Below, piece by piece: positions 30,578-40,723 of a DNA stretch of 64,000 bases; within the stretch, counting starts at the first letter, position 1, and every line of letters begins with the position of its first letter. The stretch lies in assembly GCA_018806915.1 (NCBI GenBank), contig JAGKQI010000101.1, positions 496,001-560,000 of the forward strand, written 5' to 3'. A program made the translations under genes and the position numbers. This DNA comes from Phytophthora colocasiae (taxonomy: Eukaryota > Oomycota > Peronosporomycetes > Peronosporales > Peronosporaceae). Below the pieces are notes generated by a model, which saw only the letters and a list, made by a program, of their open reading frames with translations, made no database searches and was not told the DNA's origin.

Positions 30578-33500
30578 TTACATGACTAAGCAGCAAGGAG
30601 CACAACCAGTGATCGGTGGTTCCCCTTTACCAAGTTTCTCTTCGGATCGCTGTTGTAGGATCCGCTCATCTTCAGCTAGTAATTGGCGATAGTAATCGGC
30701 GCCAGTGGTGCTGATCCCCATGTCTTCCTTCTCTTCTTCTTCTTCTTCAAAAGTAAGTTCTCCTTTAAACGAGCGAGAAGTATGAGCGTTGCAAGATTCC
30801 AGCATTGTCCCTTTCCCTTCTTCCTCTCGAAGACGCATGATTGTATCGTTGCTGATTGGATCATTGAGATAATCGTTCGAGTTGAAGCGACTAATGCGTG
30901 CAGCGTGTTCTCGATCCTCCTCTTCTTCCTCGGAGTCCACCAGGTCATCGATCATATCTGAGATTCCAGCAGTTCTGCTGTTAAAAGATCGACCTCGTGA
31001 CAAGACTTGAGCCCACGTATCCATCTCCACTTCACTCCCAACGGTAACGCGCATAGTTTTGCCACTACGGAATTCAATCACAAGAGATAGCGGCTTGGAT
31101 TCATCCGGGTGAGCTCCTTTCACAATTCCATGACCACGTGCCACACCACCAATTTCACTGTAGTAAATCAAGGCGCTGTTCTTCAAAGTGAAGTAGCGCC
31201 TCTTCCACGTCTTAAAGCGCTGACCTTCCTTCTCCATCCAACCACTGTGACTCACAGAGGCCTTCAAGTCTTCGCTAGATCTGGTTTCTACGACCATATT
31301 CATCGTTGGTGCTTCCACCACTGCTGACTTTCGTTCGTTCTCATCAGAAACAGCTCCTCGAATCGCATGAAGCCATTTTTCATACTCCGGCTTTGATTCA
31401 GCTTGAATGATCAGTTTTCGACCCTTGACAGTAGACACTGTTAACCCCAAGGAGATCGACGGATGCGCCGTAATGTCAACGACATTAACTGAACGGAGGA
31501 GAGATCCCTTCTCGCTTTTGTAATAGCTCAACTTTGAGCCGTACAATGTGAAGTACCGTCGCTTCCAGTTCTTGACCTTCCCACCTTCCTTCTTCAGCCA
31601 GCCGACACATCCTTGGGACTCGTTTAGGGATAAAGAAGACACTTCACTCGCACGAGGAATAATTCCAGCCGAATTCCGTTCCATCCCGGCTACTTCTTCA
31701 TCTGTCTCAGAAGTAGACGAGCTCAGTGAGTCGTATTCAGGTTTGTTCTGCATGGCTGCAATCCATAGAGAGGCCCCACCACGCAAAGTCACTTCGTACT
31801 CAGCAAGATCCCCCTCGGTAAAATCGACATCCACGTCATTCGCGTTCTCACCAGCGTCATTGTCGAATTCTTCATCAAAGACAATCACCCCCTTACTTTG
31901 AGACAAAAAGGACTCAGCCAGGTTGGAAGCTTTCCGGAGCACCTCAAACCACTTGGAAAAGGCTTCTTCCGTTGGGGCCACGACGTGGAGAAGCCGTCCA
32001 TTTTGAAAGCGGATATTCAGGCAAAACGGTCGAAGATTTCCCACTTCCACTTCGAACACGACGCCAGAGCCCAGGGCTTCGCTACCGGTAGATGCACTGT
32101 AGGCCAAGCGGCTGCTTTCCAACACGAAATAGCGTCGTTTCCAAGTCTTGAAGTTTTGTCCTTTCTTCAAAAGCCACCCACAAAAGCCGTTCTCTTCATG
32201 CTGTTCCTCATCTTCTTGGTTAGAGAGTTCAGTGGACACTGACTCTCGTTCCACTGGGCTCTCTGCAGAACTCCACGACGCATTGCACAGTGCACCATAC
32301 CATGCCTCAGTGTCATCTTTTGTTTCTCCATATACGTTTAGCTTAGTACCAGATTCAAATTGGACGCGTAAGGATCCGCTCGGCTCGTGACTACGGGTGA
32401 CACTGGTTACGCTGCCAAGCATTTCTGCAGTTCCGTTAACGTGTTTGTAGTGGTGCAGAATATTCCCGTTTAAGGCGAAGTACCGCAATTTCCAAGACGA
32501 CGTGCCATCATCTTGCTTGTATAACCACCCTCGTTTAACACGGCCAGTAGTTATCACTTGGTTGTCAGAGGAGTGGTCGGCGTTAGCAGGAGATGGATGG
32601 GCATTATTTGAAGACCTCTCGCTGACGTTTCTAGGGAATGGTGGTAGTTGTGGCTTGCTCTGTCGACCCTCGCTCGATTCATTGTTTGATGGAGACGAAA
32701 TGGCATGTATTGGCTGCAGTCTTGGTTTCCCAAGTGCGTCACAAAGCGCAACCATCCACTTGTCCAAGTCTCGAATCGTTTTCGCGCGTACGCAGATGAT
32801 ATCACTGTCAGTGAAAGATTTGTCCGAGCCAAACTCGATTTCCAACGCGTCTGGATGTTCACTGCTGTATCGGACATCCGCCACGAAAAGTTCTGCTGAT
32901 AGAGGCTCCATAGGCCCCTTGCGATACTCCAGCATCCCATTCGCCAGCGACATATACCTCTTTTTCCAGACCTTACTACGCTGTCCAAGCTTCTCCAGCC
33001 AACCTTCGCATGCAGCTGAGTATTTCTGTGCAACCAGTTCGGTATCACCTACAGTCTCTACTTGGTTTCCAACTTCCTTCTGCCTCTCTTTCACTTGACG
33101 TAGTGCCCATGGTTGGCCAATAGCAGCAGCAAGAACTCGATCCCAGTCTTCAATCTCTTCTCTCGTCTCTGCTGCAACGTGAGTCGCTCTTCCTCCTCTT
33201 GCAATAAGTTTTAATGACAACGGACTGATTTCGACTGCTTCCACTTTCATCAGTCTTTGTGAATCCTTCGGAGCTGCGTGTTGACCTAAAGAAAACTCAA
33301 TTGTCCTACCACTCAGCGTGACATAACTCCGCATCCACGTCTGCAGTCCAGGATCCTCTTTCAACAGCCAGCCTTCTTTTGCAACAATGGGTTTCTTTGG
33401 TTGTTTTTGAGGTGGAGACATCCGGAAACTCTTCTCTTGCTCTCCAATAGCCTCTTTAATCTTGCGAAAGAGCACGCGACTCTCCTGTGCGCTAGCCGTC

Positions 33501-33742
33501 GTCATCCGTAGGTCTTTTCCCTCTCCATGGATGAACAATCCGTTCTTTCGGTCGGGAGAATAGTCCACATTGAGAACCCGAAGTCTTCCCTTTTCACCCA
33601 ATCCTTCGCCACTGCCATCGCTCTTGGCTTTGGAGTAGTAGATCAACTCGCGCCCACGCAATACAAAGTAGCGGTTCTTCCAGTTGCGCACTTTGCTGCC
33701 CTGCTTGGCGCCCCAGCCGCAGTAGTCCGGTGCACTGTGCAT
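30578..33742 (-). CDS. Giant adaptor with seven tandem PH domains and C-terminal CaaX box
   Basis: Single exon, 1054 aa from the ATG at 33742. Seven PH repeats are visible by the recurring GW-x-K...W-K-x-R-Y/F pattern: CGWGAKQGSKVRNWKNRYF, EGWLLKEDPGLQTWMRSY, EGWLEKLGQRSKVWKKRY, RGWLYKQDDGTSSWKLRY, CGWLLKKGQNFKTWKRRYF, VGWLKKEGGKVKNWKRRYF, SGWMEKEGQRFKTWKRRYF. Each ends in a Trp-containing helix. PH2 and PH4 have fewer basic residues in the beta1-beta2 loop, so lipid binding may differ between repeats. An acidic Glu-rich stretch precedes the C-terminus CAPCCLVM, a CaaX box with upstream Cys, predicting farnesylation and palmitoylation. No catalytic domain. It is likely a membrane scaffold. 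A copia element sits 192 bp upstream of the ATG. Confidence 0.9.
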   Translation of the reverse strand: MHSAPDYCGWGAKQGSKVRNWKNRYFVLRGRELIYYSKAKSDGSGEGLGEKGRLRVLNVDYSPDRKNGLFIHGEGKDLRMTTASAQESRVLFRKIKEAIGEQEKSFRMSPPQKQPKKPIVAKEGWLLKEDPGLQTWMRSYVTLSGRTIEFSLGQHAAPKDSQRLMKVEAVEISPLSLKLIARGGRATHVAAETREEIEDWDRVLAAAIGQPWALRQVKERQKEVGNQVETVGDTELVAQKYSAACEGWLEKLGQRSKVWKKRYMSLANGMLEYRKGPMEPLSAELFVADVRYSSEHPDALEIEFGSDKSFTDSDIICVRAKTIRDLDKWMVALCDALGKPRLQPIHAISSPSNNESSEGRQSKPQLPPFPRNVSERSSNNAHPSPANADHSSDNQVITTGRVKRGWLYKQDDGTSSWKLRYFALNGNILHHYKHVNGTAEMLGSVTSVTRSHEPSGSLRVQFESGTKLNVYGETKDDTEAWYGALCNASWSSAESPVERESVSTELSNQEDEEQHEENGFCGWLLKKGQNFKTWKRRYFVLESSRLAYSASTGSEALGSGVVFEVEVGNLRPFCLNIRFQNGRLLHVVAPTEEAFSKWFEVLRKASNLAESFLSQSKGVIVFDEEFDNDAGENANDVDVDFTEGDLAEYEVTLRGGASLWIAAMQNKPEYDSLSSSTSETDEEVAGMERNSAGIIPRASEVSSLSLNESQGCVGWLKKEGGKVKNWKRRYFTLYGSKLSYYKSEKGSLLRSVNVVDITAHPSISLGLTVSTVKGRKLIIQAESKPEYEKWLHAIRGAVSDENERKSAVVEAPTMNMVVETRSSEDLKASVSHSGWMEKEGQRFKTWKRRYFTLKNSALIYYSEIGGVARGHGIVKGAHPDESKPLSLVIEFRSGKTMRVTVGSEVEMDTWAQVLSRGRSFNSRTAGISDMIDDLVDSEEEEEDREHAARISRFNSNDYLNDPISNDTIMRLREEEGKGTMLESCNAHTSRSFKGELTFEEEEEEKEDMGISTTGADYYRQLLAEDERILQQRSEEKLGKGEPPITGCAPCCLVM

Positions 33743-33770
33743 GGTAATTGCGTCTATTGCTGCCAATTAG

Positions 33771-33777
33771 AAAATGA
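33771..33777 (-). promoter_or_regulatory. Inr-like TCATTTT upstream of the seven-PH gene
   Basis: CCTCATTTTCTAATTGG lies about 30 bp upstream of the ATG on the minus strand and matches the oomycete initiator consensus (YTCATTYY). This places a probable transcription start between the gene and the copia insertion. Confidence 0.45.
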
Positions 33778-33934
33778 GGTTTCTGATTTGAATTCTGGTA
33801 ATGCTGAAAAGTTTTGAAAATGCATACTGCAGCATAGCTGAAAAACGTTTGAACAGGTGTAACGAGGACATTAACCTGTGTATTTGAATATAGGTACATG
33901 ACGATTGTACATGTATCCCCCCCTATTTGATCTG

Positions 33935-34088
33935 ACTTGCGAGCTAGGGGGCAAAAGAAGTTATATTATCGATTAGACTTTCTCAACTGTAGTGTACCCC
34001 TTTTGTAACCCTGGTTACATCTGCATATCTGTGCCGAAGAGTAGCAGCATCTTTACTGGCGTGAGACTATTCTCTTCTATCTGCAAGT
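33935..34088 (-). repeat. 3' LTR of copia element
   Basis: 154 bp, begins ACTTGCGAGC and ends CTGCAAGT, so the terminal inverted repeat is ACTTGC/GCAAGT rather than TG...CA. This boundary is fixed by the ATCTG target duplication. Confidence 0.9.
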
Positions 34089-34113
34089 GCCCCACCTGAT
34101 GCTTCTCGTAGGC

Positions 34114-35895
34114 TTATGTCTCTTCATGCATTGGCATGACTCGTAATGTATCTCTGTGTTTCTCGAAAGTTACCCTCGGTAACGACTTTGTGAACATATC
34201 TGCAACATTGTCTGCACTTGCAATTTTCTTCACTTCAATTTCGTGTTGCTCTTGCTTCTCACGAATAAAGTGGTGTCTGATATCTATATGCTTTGTTCGT
34301 GAATGAAATTCTGGGTTCTTTGCAATTTTCAATGCACTAGCATTGTCCACATAGACATCAGTCGTCTCTGGCTGCTTCTTCAGCAGTTCTCTGCTCATCA
34401 TTCTCAAATGTATAATCTCTTGTACTAACATGCTCAATGAGATGTACTCTGCCTCAGTGGTGTGCAAAGCCACAGTCTTTTCTGCTTGACTGCACCACGA
34501 CACTAAGCTTTCACCGAGCATCGTCACATACCCTGCAATCGAATGTCGATCGGGATGGCTAGCAAAATCTGCGTCACTAAACGCTATCATCTTTAGCTGC
34601 AAGGGGCTACCAATGTGTTTGGTTCCGCCAAGCACTAATCCATAGTCTTTTGTCTGTTTCAAATACCTCATGATAGTCTTTACTGCTCGCCACTGAGCGA
34701 TTCCTGGGTTCGCTAAGAACTGACTGCATTCCCTTACTGCGAATGCTATATCTGGCCGTGTCCCGAGCATTAGATACATCAGGGAGCCTACGGCAGCTCT
34801 GTACGGCTTTAGTTTCATGAGTTCTACCTCATCTCGATCACTTGCGCACAACTCTTTTGTTAATAGTAGCTCTGGCTTACTAGGAATCCGTACCCCATTA
34901 CACGTGCTCATGCCAAATTTTTCTAGCAACTTCTCCGTGTACTTCCTTTGTGAGATTCTAATCTCTCTTTTGCTTCTGTCTCTCTGAATTTCCCAGCCCA
35001 GAATATAGTGAACAGGACCAAGGTCTTTCATCTTGAAGCGTGATTCAAGCATCTTCTTAAATTCATTCACTGTATCTGATGTGGGTGCAAACAATAGCAG
35101 ATCGTCCACATAGATAGCAATGAAGCAAGGTGCTCCTTTCACAAACTTCACTCCCACATGCCTCTGTCTGCAGCATGGTGAATCCGTTCTTCTCTAACCA
35201 CTCTCTCAAAACTCTGTACCACACTCGTGGAGCTTGCTTAAGTCCATAGAGTGATTTCTTCCAGTCTACAAACATGATCCGGCTTTCTGGGATCTGAAAA
35301 ACCTTCTGGCTGCTCCATGAATACAGTGACATCTAGTTCACCGTTCAAGAACGCTGTTGTTACGTCCATCTGATGGACCTCATAGTCTTGTACAGCAGCG
35401 AATCCAAGCAAGAACCGCAGCGATTCAGAATCGAACAACTGGAGCAAATACCTCTAGGTAGTCAACCCCGTACTCTTGCAAATAGCCTTTAATCACTAAC
35501 CGAGCTTTGTACCTCTCGATTGATCCATTTGCTCGATACTTGACACGAAACACCCATCTACTCCTCAGTATTTTCATCCCTGGTGTTCGCGGAACGAGCT
35601 CCCATGTCAAATTCTCCATGAGGGAGTCGTATTCTCCTTGCGCTGCTTGTTTCCACTGCATAAACTCACCAGATGCCATTGCTTCTTCCAATGTTGCTGG
35701 CTCTTCAATCACTCTTGCAGACATCACTACTACTTCAGCATGCCACTTATTCATGACACTCTTCACAAAGTCCTTTCGAGCTCTCTCATCACTTGACTCT
35801 ATCTCTTTTGTCATTAAGACAAAGTCATTCATCCACCTTGGTGGCTTACTCTGACGTCCACTGCGAGTGACTGTCGGCTCAATGTGAGTTCTCAC
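34114..35895 (-). pseudogene. copia reverse transcriptase and RNase H region (frameshifted)
   Basis: The first block (35895-35425) starts the RVT_2 domain (WKQAAQGEYDSLMENLTWEL, KARLVIKGYLQEYGVDY). Shifted short frames carry MDVTTAFLNGELD. The last block (35157-34114) has the catalytic YVDDLLLFA, the RNase H motifs SDADFASHPDRHS and HTTEAEYISLS, and the C-terminal SRTKHIDIRHHFIREK. Frame changes lie near 35430, 35250 and 35150. A further frame at 36373-35918 encodes the variable linker between integrase and reverse transcriptase. Confidence 0.88.
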
Positions 35896-36731
35896 ACTAT
35901 CACTATCTTCTTCCTCTTTAAATACCTCTCTTAATCCTTTTTCTCTTTCGTTTGATCGTGTCTTCTGTCTTTCTACTCGATTCTGAACGAGCTGCTGTCA
36001 TTGTGTTAGGCTTCAGGTGGCTTTGACCAAACACCTGCTCGGATGCTTCGTGCTGCACTACACGATCAACTGCTACAGGTACTGATCTCTCATCCTCAGA
36101 CCTTGCACGCTTCTTCAGCGGCATGTCTGGATGCTCGTCAGATTCTGTAGTACTTCCAATAAGCCCCACCTCTTCTAGGAACCCCAGCACTCGGGCGTTT
36201 AGAGTATACTTCCTCTCTCGATGCTTAGCTGGTTTTGAATCGATCCGCACTATACTTTCCACATTGATCGGACGTGGAATCTCCAAGCGATCTTGGTCTT
36301 CTACACCAATTCCAAGTAATCTGCAGCCAGTGTCTGTCATAGAGTCGGCTTGGCTATCGACAATATACTGCACACCGTCACCAGTTCAATGTCTCCGTCA
36401 GTGTCTTTCACCTCGCTGGAATGGTCACCAGGAGCGTGCTGTACACTGCTGCTGTCACCACTGTTCTCAATTGGCAGCAAATAGTTGTAGAGGTGGGCAA
36501 TTGCTTCATGGTCATCAAAGCTTTCTCCTAGAGAATCTCCTGCACGTCTCTCCTGCTGTTGTTCTTTGCTTTCGCTCACGAATGAGCTTTTTGTTCTTCT
36601 TTGCTTGCTCAATGGAGGCAACTTCGGAAAACGACTTTCGTCGAACAGAACAGTGTGGCTGTACACCGGCTTCAACGTCTCGCAGTCCAAAAGTTTGTAG
36701 CCTCTTCGATCTCTTGGATATCCCACAAAGA

Positions 36732-38500
36732 TCATCTTCCTGGCGCGTTTTCCAATTTCTTTCTCTTGTCGCTCTCCAGGAATACATACGCAAGACAACC
36801 AAACACACGAAGGTGCTTTAGTGGAGGACTACTTCCAAACCACATCTTGTAGGGAGATTCCGCCTTGTTTGCTCGAGCTGGTAGCAAATTCACACAGTAC
36901 GCACTCGTGACGGCAGCTTCACCCCACATTTGCTCTGGCAAATTTCCTTCGAACAGCACACACAACGTATTCTCTCTGCAATGGTCCTTATCATCCGCTC
37001 TGCAATACCGTTATGCTCAGGAGTTTTCTTCACTGTCAACGTGCAATCCATTCCCAGCTCTTTCTCACAGATGTCTTTCAGCTTCACAAATTCTTTTGCT
37101 GAATCCATGTTGAGGCACTTCATCTTCATATTCTTCTGTCGCTCAACATTCAGTCGGTACTGTCGAAATATCTCATAGATCTCCTTTCTTTCATGCATGA
37201 CAAACACGCTTACAAAGCGGCTAGCTTCGTCAACAAACACACAGAAGTAGCGACAACCGGAGTATGAGGGTGTTTGATACGGCCCCCAAGTATCTGAGTG
37301 TGCTTTTTCACCGATCTGCCACTCCCTCTCTGTTCGTCTGACCCGATCCTTGAAAGACTTACGCGTCATCTTGCTCTCGATGCACGCCTCGCACTCTCTA
37401 CGCTCAAGTGCCTTAACACTGATAACTCCAGTCTGTTCCATTTCGTCACGCATGATCATTTCAAACGCATTTCGACCTGGATGTCCAAGCCGCTTGTGCC
37501 ACAAAAGAATCTCACTCTTTACATCCGCACTGGCGGCTGCACAAATTGCAGTTGGCCATTCTTCTTGAATTGTGTTCAATCTCAAAATGTACAACTTGCT
37601 CGCTGGAGACAAGTTTGCGTGCACAACTCCACCATCACCGGCAATTACCGTAGCATAGGCTGGATTATCAAAGTGCACGGCTAAGTGGTCTGTACCACGC
37701 ATTGCAACTTGCATTCGGACTGAAAACAGGTTGAATTGGATCGTCGGAACATAGTATACGTTCCGGAGCCACAACGTCTTCTTCCCTTGATTTGTATCCA
37801 CTGTGACTCTCTTGTCTCCAATACCCATGACTTGTAGCTCATGCTTACCACCGACTTCTACTGCGGCTGAAATCGGACAGTAATTAACAAGAGAATCCTT
37901 CGAGTACGTCATGTGTCGTGTGGCTGCTGAATCCAGAATCCAATCGTTGCTCTTTGTCTTCATTCCGTAGCACCTAGCATCAATTGCCATAATTGCTGAC
38001 TCCGAGCTTGATCTCGAGCTATCGTCTCTTGACATCATGGCTTTCTCGCCATTGTCACGCTTTCGATACTTCCGCGAATCACTACGAGAATAGCGACCAT
38101 CATTGTCCTTGCCATCTCTACTTCTCTTTCTGTCCCCGTCTCGTTTCCGGTCTCTATCTCGCTCGCGATCTCTGTCTTGTCTTCGAGTTGGATCTCGATC
38201 ATCATCGTGAAAGTCACGTCGTGATCTGCATGGCAGTGGATGTCTCCACCCGTGATCCTGCTTCTCACGATAAATTCTGCAGTCACGGATATAGTGTCCT
38301 CGCATATGGCAGTGAAGACATTTCTTTTTCTTCCTTGTCTTTTGTACTTTGACTCTTGTCACTTCCACGGTTTTTACCTTTCGACACCAATGCTGACTCA
38401 CTTTGATGCTTGGCGTCTGAGTCCTGCCCTTGTAACTGTTCTTGTCTCTCAATTTCCAAGTACGAACTCTCCAGCAGCTCCACAAGCTTATCAAACTCAA
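36732..38500 (-). pseudogene. copia nucleocapsid, protease and integrase region (frameshifted)
   Basis: The 38500-36890 frame holds a CCHC zinc knuckle (CLHCHMRGHYIRDC) and an Arg/Asp-rich segment. A protease motif (DWILDSAATRHMTY) follows, then an integrase HHCC finger (HKRLGHPGRN...CEACIESK) and the DDE core (HSDTWGPY, MDSAKEFV, EHNGIAERM). The integrase C-terminus continues in a shifted frame at 36965-36732 (LPEQMWGEAAVTSAYCVNLL). Breaks lie near 36930 and 36790. Confidence 0.88.
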
Positions 38501-39056
38501 GCTCTGTGCTCTCTGCTAAAGAATGTACTAGATACGGGCGTAAAATGTTCTCAAACTTGTCATTTAGTACCATCACTAAGATGTAAGGCTTCAAAGAGTC
38601 TTTGTAAAGGCAAACCCATGTTCTCAAGCTTCGTGAAGCCCTGCTTCAGCTCCTCGATAAACACTAGTAAGTTCTTTCCTTCTCGTACTTCATCTCCATA
38701 ACTGCACGGAGCTGGTGCACTAGTGATAACTTCGTCGCACCTACGAACATCTTCCTCAGCCGTTCAAGTACCCCAAATGGCGTAGACTCATCTTCCACTG
38801 TCTTGGAAAGATCTGGCGACAACGTCTTGTCAATCTTCCAGCGTGCGTCCTTCCTGCGCTTCATGTGAACCTTGTACTCATCCGGCTGTTCGTCTTGTGA
38901 CGGTACATCTTCAGGCTTTGTGCAGAAGTCTTCCCATAGGCCTTTAGCATTCAACTTGAGCTTCAGACGGCTATACCAGCCATTGAAGTCGCTGCTCTGA
39001 TCTTCCAGTACAGGAACTGCATAGCCTCTCTGTCTGGCTTTCTTCTCTTCCGACAT
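38283..39056 (-). pseudogene. copia gag region (frameshifted)
   Basis: It starts MSEEKKARQRGYAVP with the copia-type FNGWYSRLKLKLNAKGLWE pattern. The first frame ends at 38664. Capsid sequence continues in another frame at 38627-38283 (VMVLNDKFENILRPYLV). The zinc knuckle then lies in a third frame. Confidence 0.85.
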
Positions 39057-39100
39057 GGTGAGGGAAATGACTGATACACAGTAGGAACCTCCTTCGAGTC

Positions 39101-39115
39101 TTTGGGCTCATAACC
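39101..39115 (-). other. copia primer-binding site matching an initiator-tRNA anticodon arm
   Basis: Immediately inside the 5' LTR the minus strand reads GGTTATGAGCCCAAA. Its complement GGGCTCATAACC is the anticodon stem-loop (anticodon CAU) of eukaryotic initiator tRNA-Met. Drosophila copia is known to prime from a tRNA-iMet fragment cut in this loop, so the same half-tRNA priming is likely here. Confidence 0.75.
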
Positions 39116-39269
39116 ACTTGCGAGCTAGGGGGCAAAAGAAGTTATATTATCGATTAGACTTTCTCAACTGTAGTGTACCCCTTTTGTAACCCTGGTTACA
39201 TCTGCATATCTGTGCCGAAGAGTAGCAGCATCTTTACTGGCGTGAGACTATTCTCTTCTATCTGCAAGT
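39116..39269 (-). repeat. 5' LTR of copia element
   Basis: 154 bp, identical by eye to the 3' LTR, same ACTTGC...GCAAGT termini. Implies recent insertion or recent gene conversion. Confidence 0.9.
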
Positions 39270-39410
39270 ATCTGAATTCAAGATAGCCCCAAACGCTCAA
39301 GCCGGATTTTAGGAACCTAGTGCCGCCATACTGCGAAGCAGTTGTTTCTCTTCTCTTCGCTCTACCACCATGGCAAAGCTGCACGGCTGTTGCGTATAGG
39401 TTCACTACAA

Positions 39411-40376
39411 TCATTGATTGGGCACCGTGTTGTAGTAACGATCGCCAAAGTCGCCAATGCCAGGTATTAATACGAGATACCTGCTCTGGTTTAGACCTCG
39501 ATCCACGCCGGCAGTCACGATCCTCAAGTCTTTCAACATCGAGGTAGCAATAAAGTCAGCAACAAGGAATGGCGATGTATAACTATAGCGATTCTTACTG
39601 GGATGAGCAGTGAAGAGAACGTTGAGACCTTCGGGACACGAGAGCACATTCAGAAACGTGATACGCTTTTCGTCGACACCTGCACTAACCAGTGTCTACA
39701 GTAGAAAATGCATTTAGCAGATATCTCTCAAATACTGTCGATGTTTTGGCTGATCGCTCACCTGGATGGCCATCGTGATGGTTCCGCCAGTGCCGAGCAT
39801 CGGGTCAACGATCAGCACGTTCTCAAACGTGGCAATATTTGAGGGGAGCTTTGAATAGTACATGACTGCATGCTTGTCGTCCGAACTCTCATCGCGCTGG
39901 ATCAGAATCTTTCCTACCACGAGAAGAAGTGGTGTTGAAAGCGTTAAACAGCGGGTTGGTAACGTGACAAGCTCTTCCGTACCCACTGCAACAGTTGGGT
40001 CACACGAGACGACAGCTTGGAGCAGACTGCAGCCTGCACGGATAATAGACACTGCACAGACGCTGTCTGCTGGGATAACCCCAGTGAATGAGTCCCCAGT
40101 AGGCGTGACTACCGTAGCTGTTTTGATCGAGCAGGAAGCTAGCCCTTCTTCCGCTAATATACTGAACAGACATTCGCATAAGTATAAAGAATAACACGGC
40201 ACCCAGCTTATACGATGACTTTACTTCATGAGACGATCCGAGTAGTGTTTGAACTGCGAGTGGCTCGTCGTTTTGTCTCGGATCTTGGTCAAAAGCGACT
40301 CCAGCGCCTTGTACTTCAGCACCCGGAGATTCGGGAACTTGGCCTCCATCTCCGTCGCTAACTGCTGGCACTCCAT
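39411..40376 (-). CDS. Uracil phosphoribosyltransferase, tandem copy 1 (intron-richer)
   Basis: Pyrimidine salvage: uracil plus PRPP gives UMP. Five exons: 40376-40225, 40161-39983, 39913-39762, 39695-39599, 39529-39411, giving 232 aa. Motifs: VVTPTGDSFTGVIPADSV, ISIIRAG-type loop (SIIRAGCSLLQ), GKILIQRDE, and the PRPP-binding DPMLGTGGTITMAIQ. The uracil-recognition end is LVLIPGIGDFGDRYYNTV. Introns 1 (40162-40224) and 2 (39914-39982, 69 bp) are absent from the neighbouring copy, while introns 3 and 4 are shared in position and phase. Intron 2 has no in-frame stop, so its retention would insert 23 residues. Divergence from copy 2 is moderate; both copies look functional. Confidence 0.9.
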
Positions 40377-40723
40377 AGCTCTAATGTTGTTAATGCGCAC
40401 AACCCAGTGTACCGCTTCATGAGGAAAGATCTACCGACCAATCCGATGGATGCATGACGTCGCTCCTGTCATCGTGACGTAACGTACGTCAGCATTGAAG
40501 TGGACCTGCCGTTCCGGCCAAAACGATGAATGTGAAAGCGTTTTGCGGGTGGAATACATTCCCACGCCAATGATCGACGTGGTTTAAATAGAAGGGTTCA
40601 CGCCATTGAAGTGGAAATACTGACAAGGACTATCTTGCTCGCTGGTTGCTGAATAGGATAGCTACGCTGACACTATCACAACTACCAGGCTGCCTACACT
40701 ACTGCTGTCATCTCTGTACTTAT
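40377..40723. other. Intergenic region between the two UPRT genes
   Basis: 347 bp, no gene seen. It is presumed to hold the promoter of copy 1. Confidence 0.5.

Larger units (their letters stand above)
33935..39269 (-). mobile_element. Ty1/copia LTR retrotransposon, complete but frameshifted
   Basis: 5335 bp, transcribed on the minus strand. Two 154-bp LTRs (33935-34088 and 39116-39269) look identical by eye and are bounded by a 5-bp target duplication ATCTG (33930-33934 and 39270-39274). Internal order is gag, protease, integrase, reverse transcriptase, RNase H, the copia order. The coding region is broken into at least seven frames. It is inserted between the UPRT pair and the seven-PH gene. 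Confidence 0.95.

Noticed and set aside
33937..34085. Canonical TG...CA boundaries for the copia LTR
   Set aside because: They leave flanks that do not match, while ACTTGC...GCAAGT gives an exact 5-bp duplication.
39914..39982. Treating the 69-bp insert in UPRT copy 1 as coding
   Set aside because: It has GT...AG ends, splits V-G-K-I-L-I-Q exactly where copy 2 is continuous, and would insert residues absent from that paralogue; splicing is more likely.
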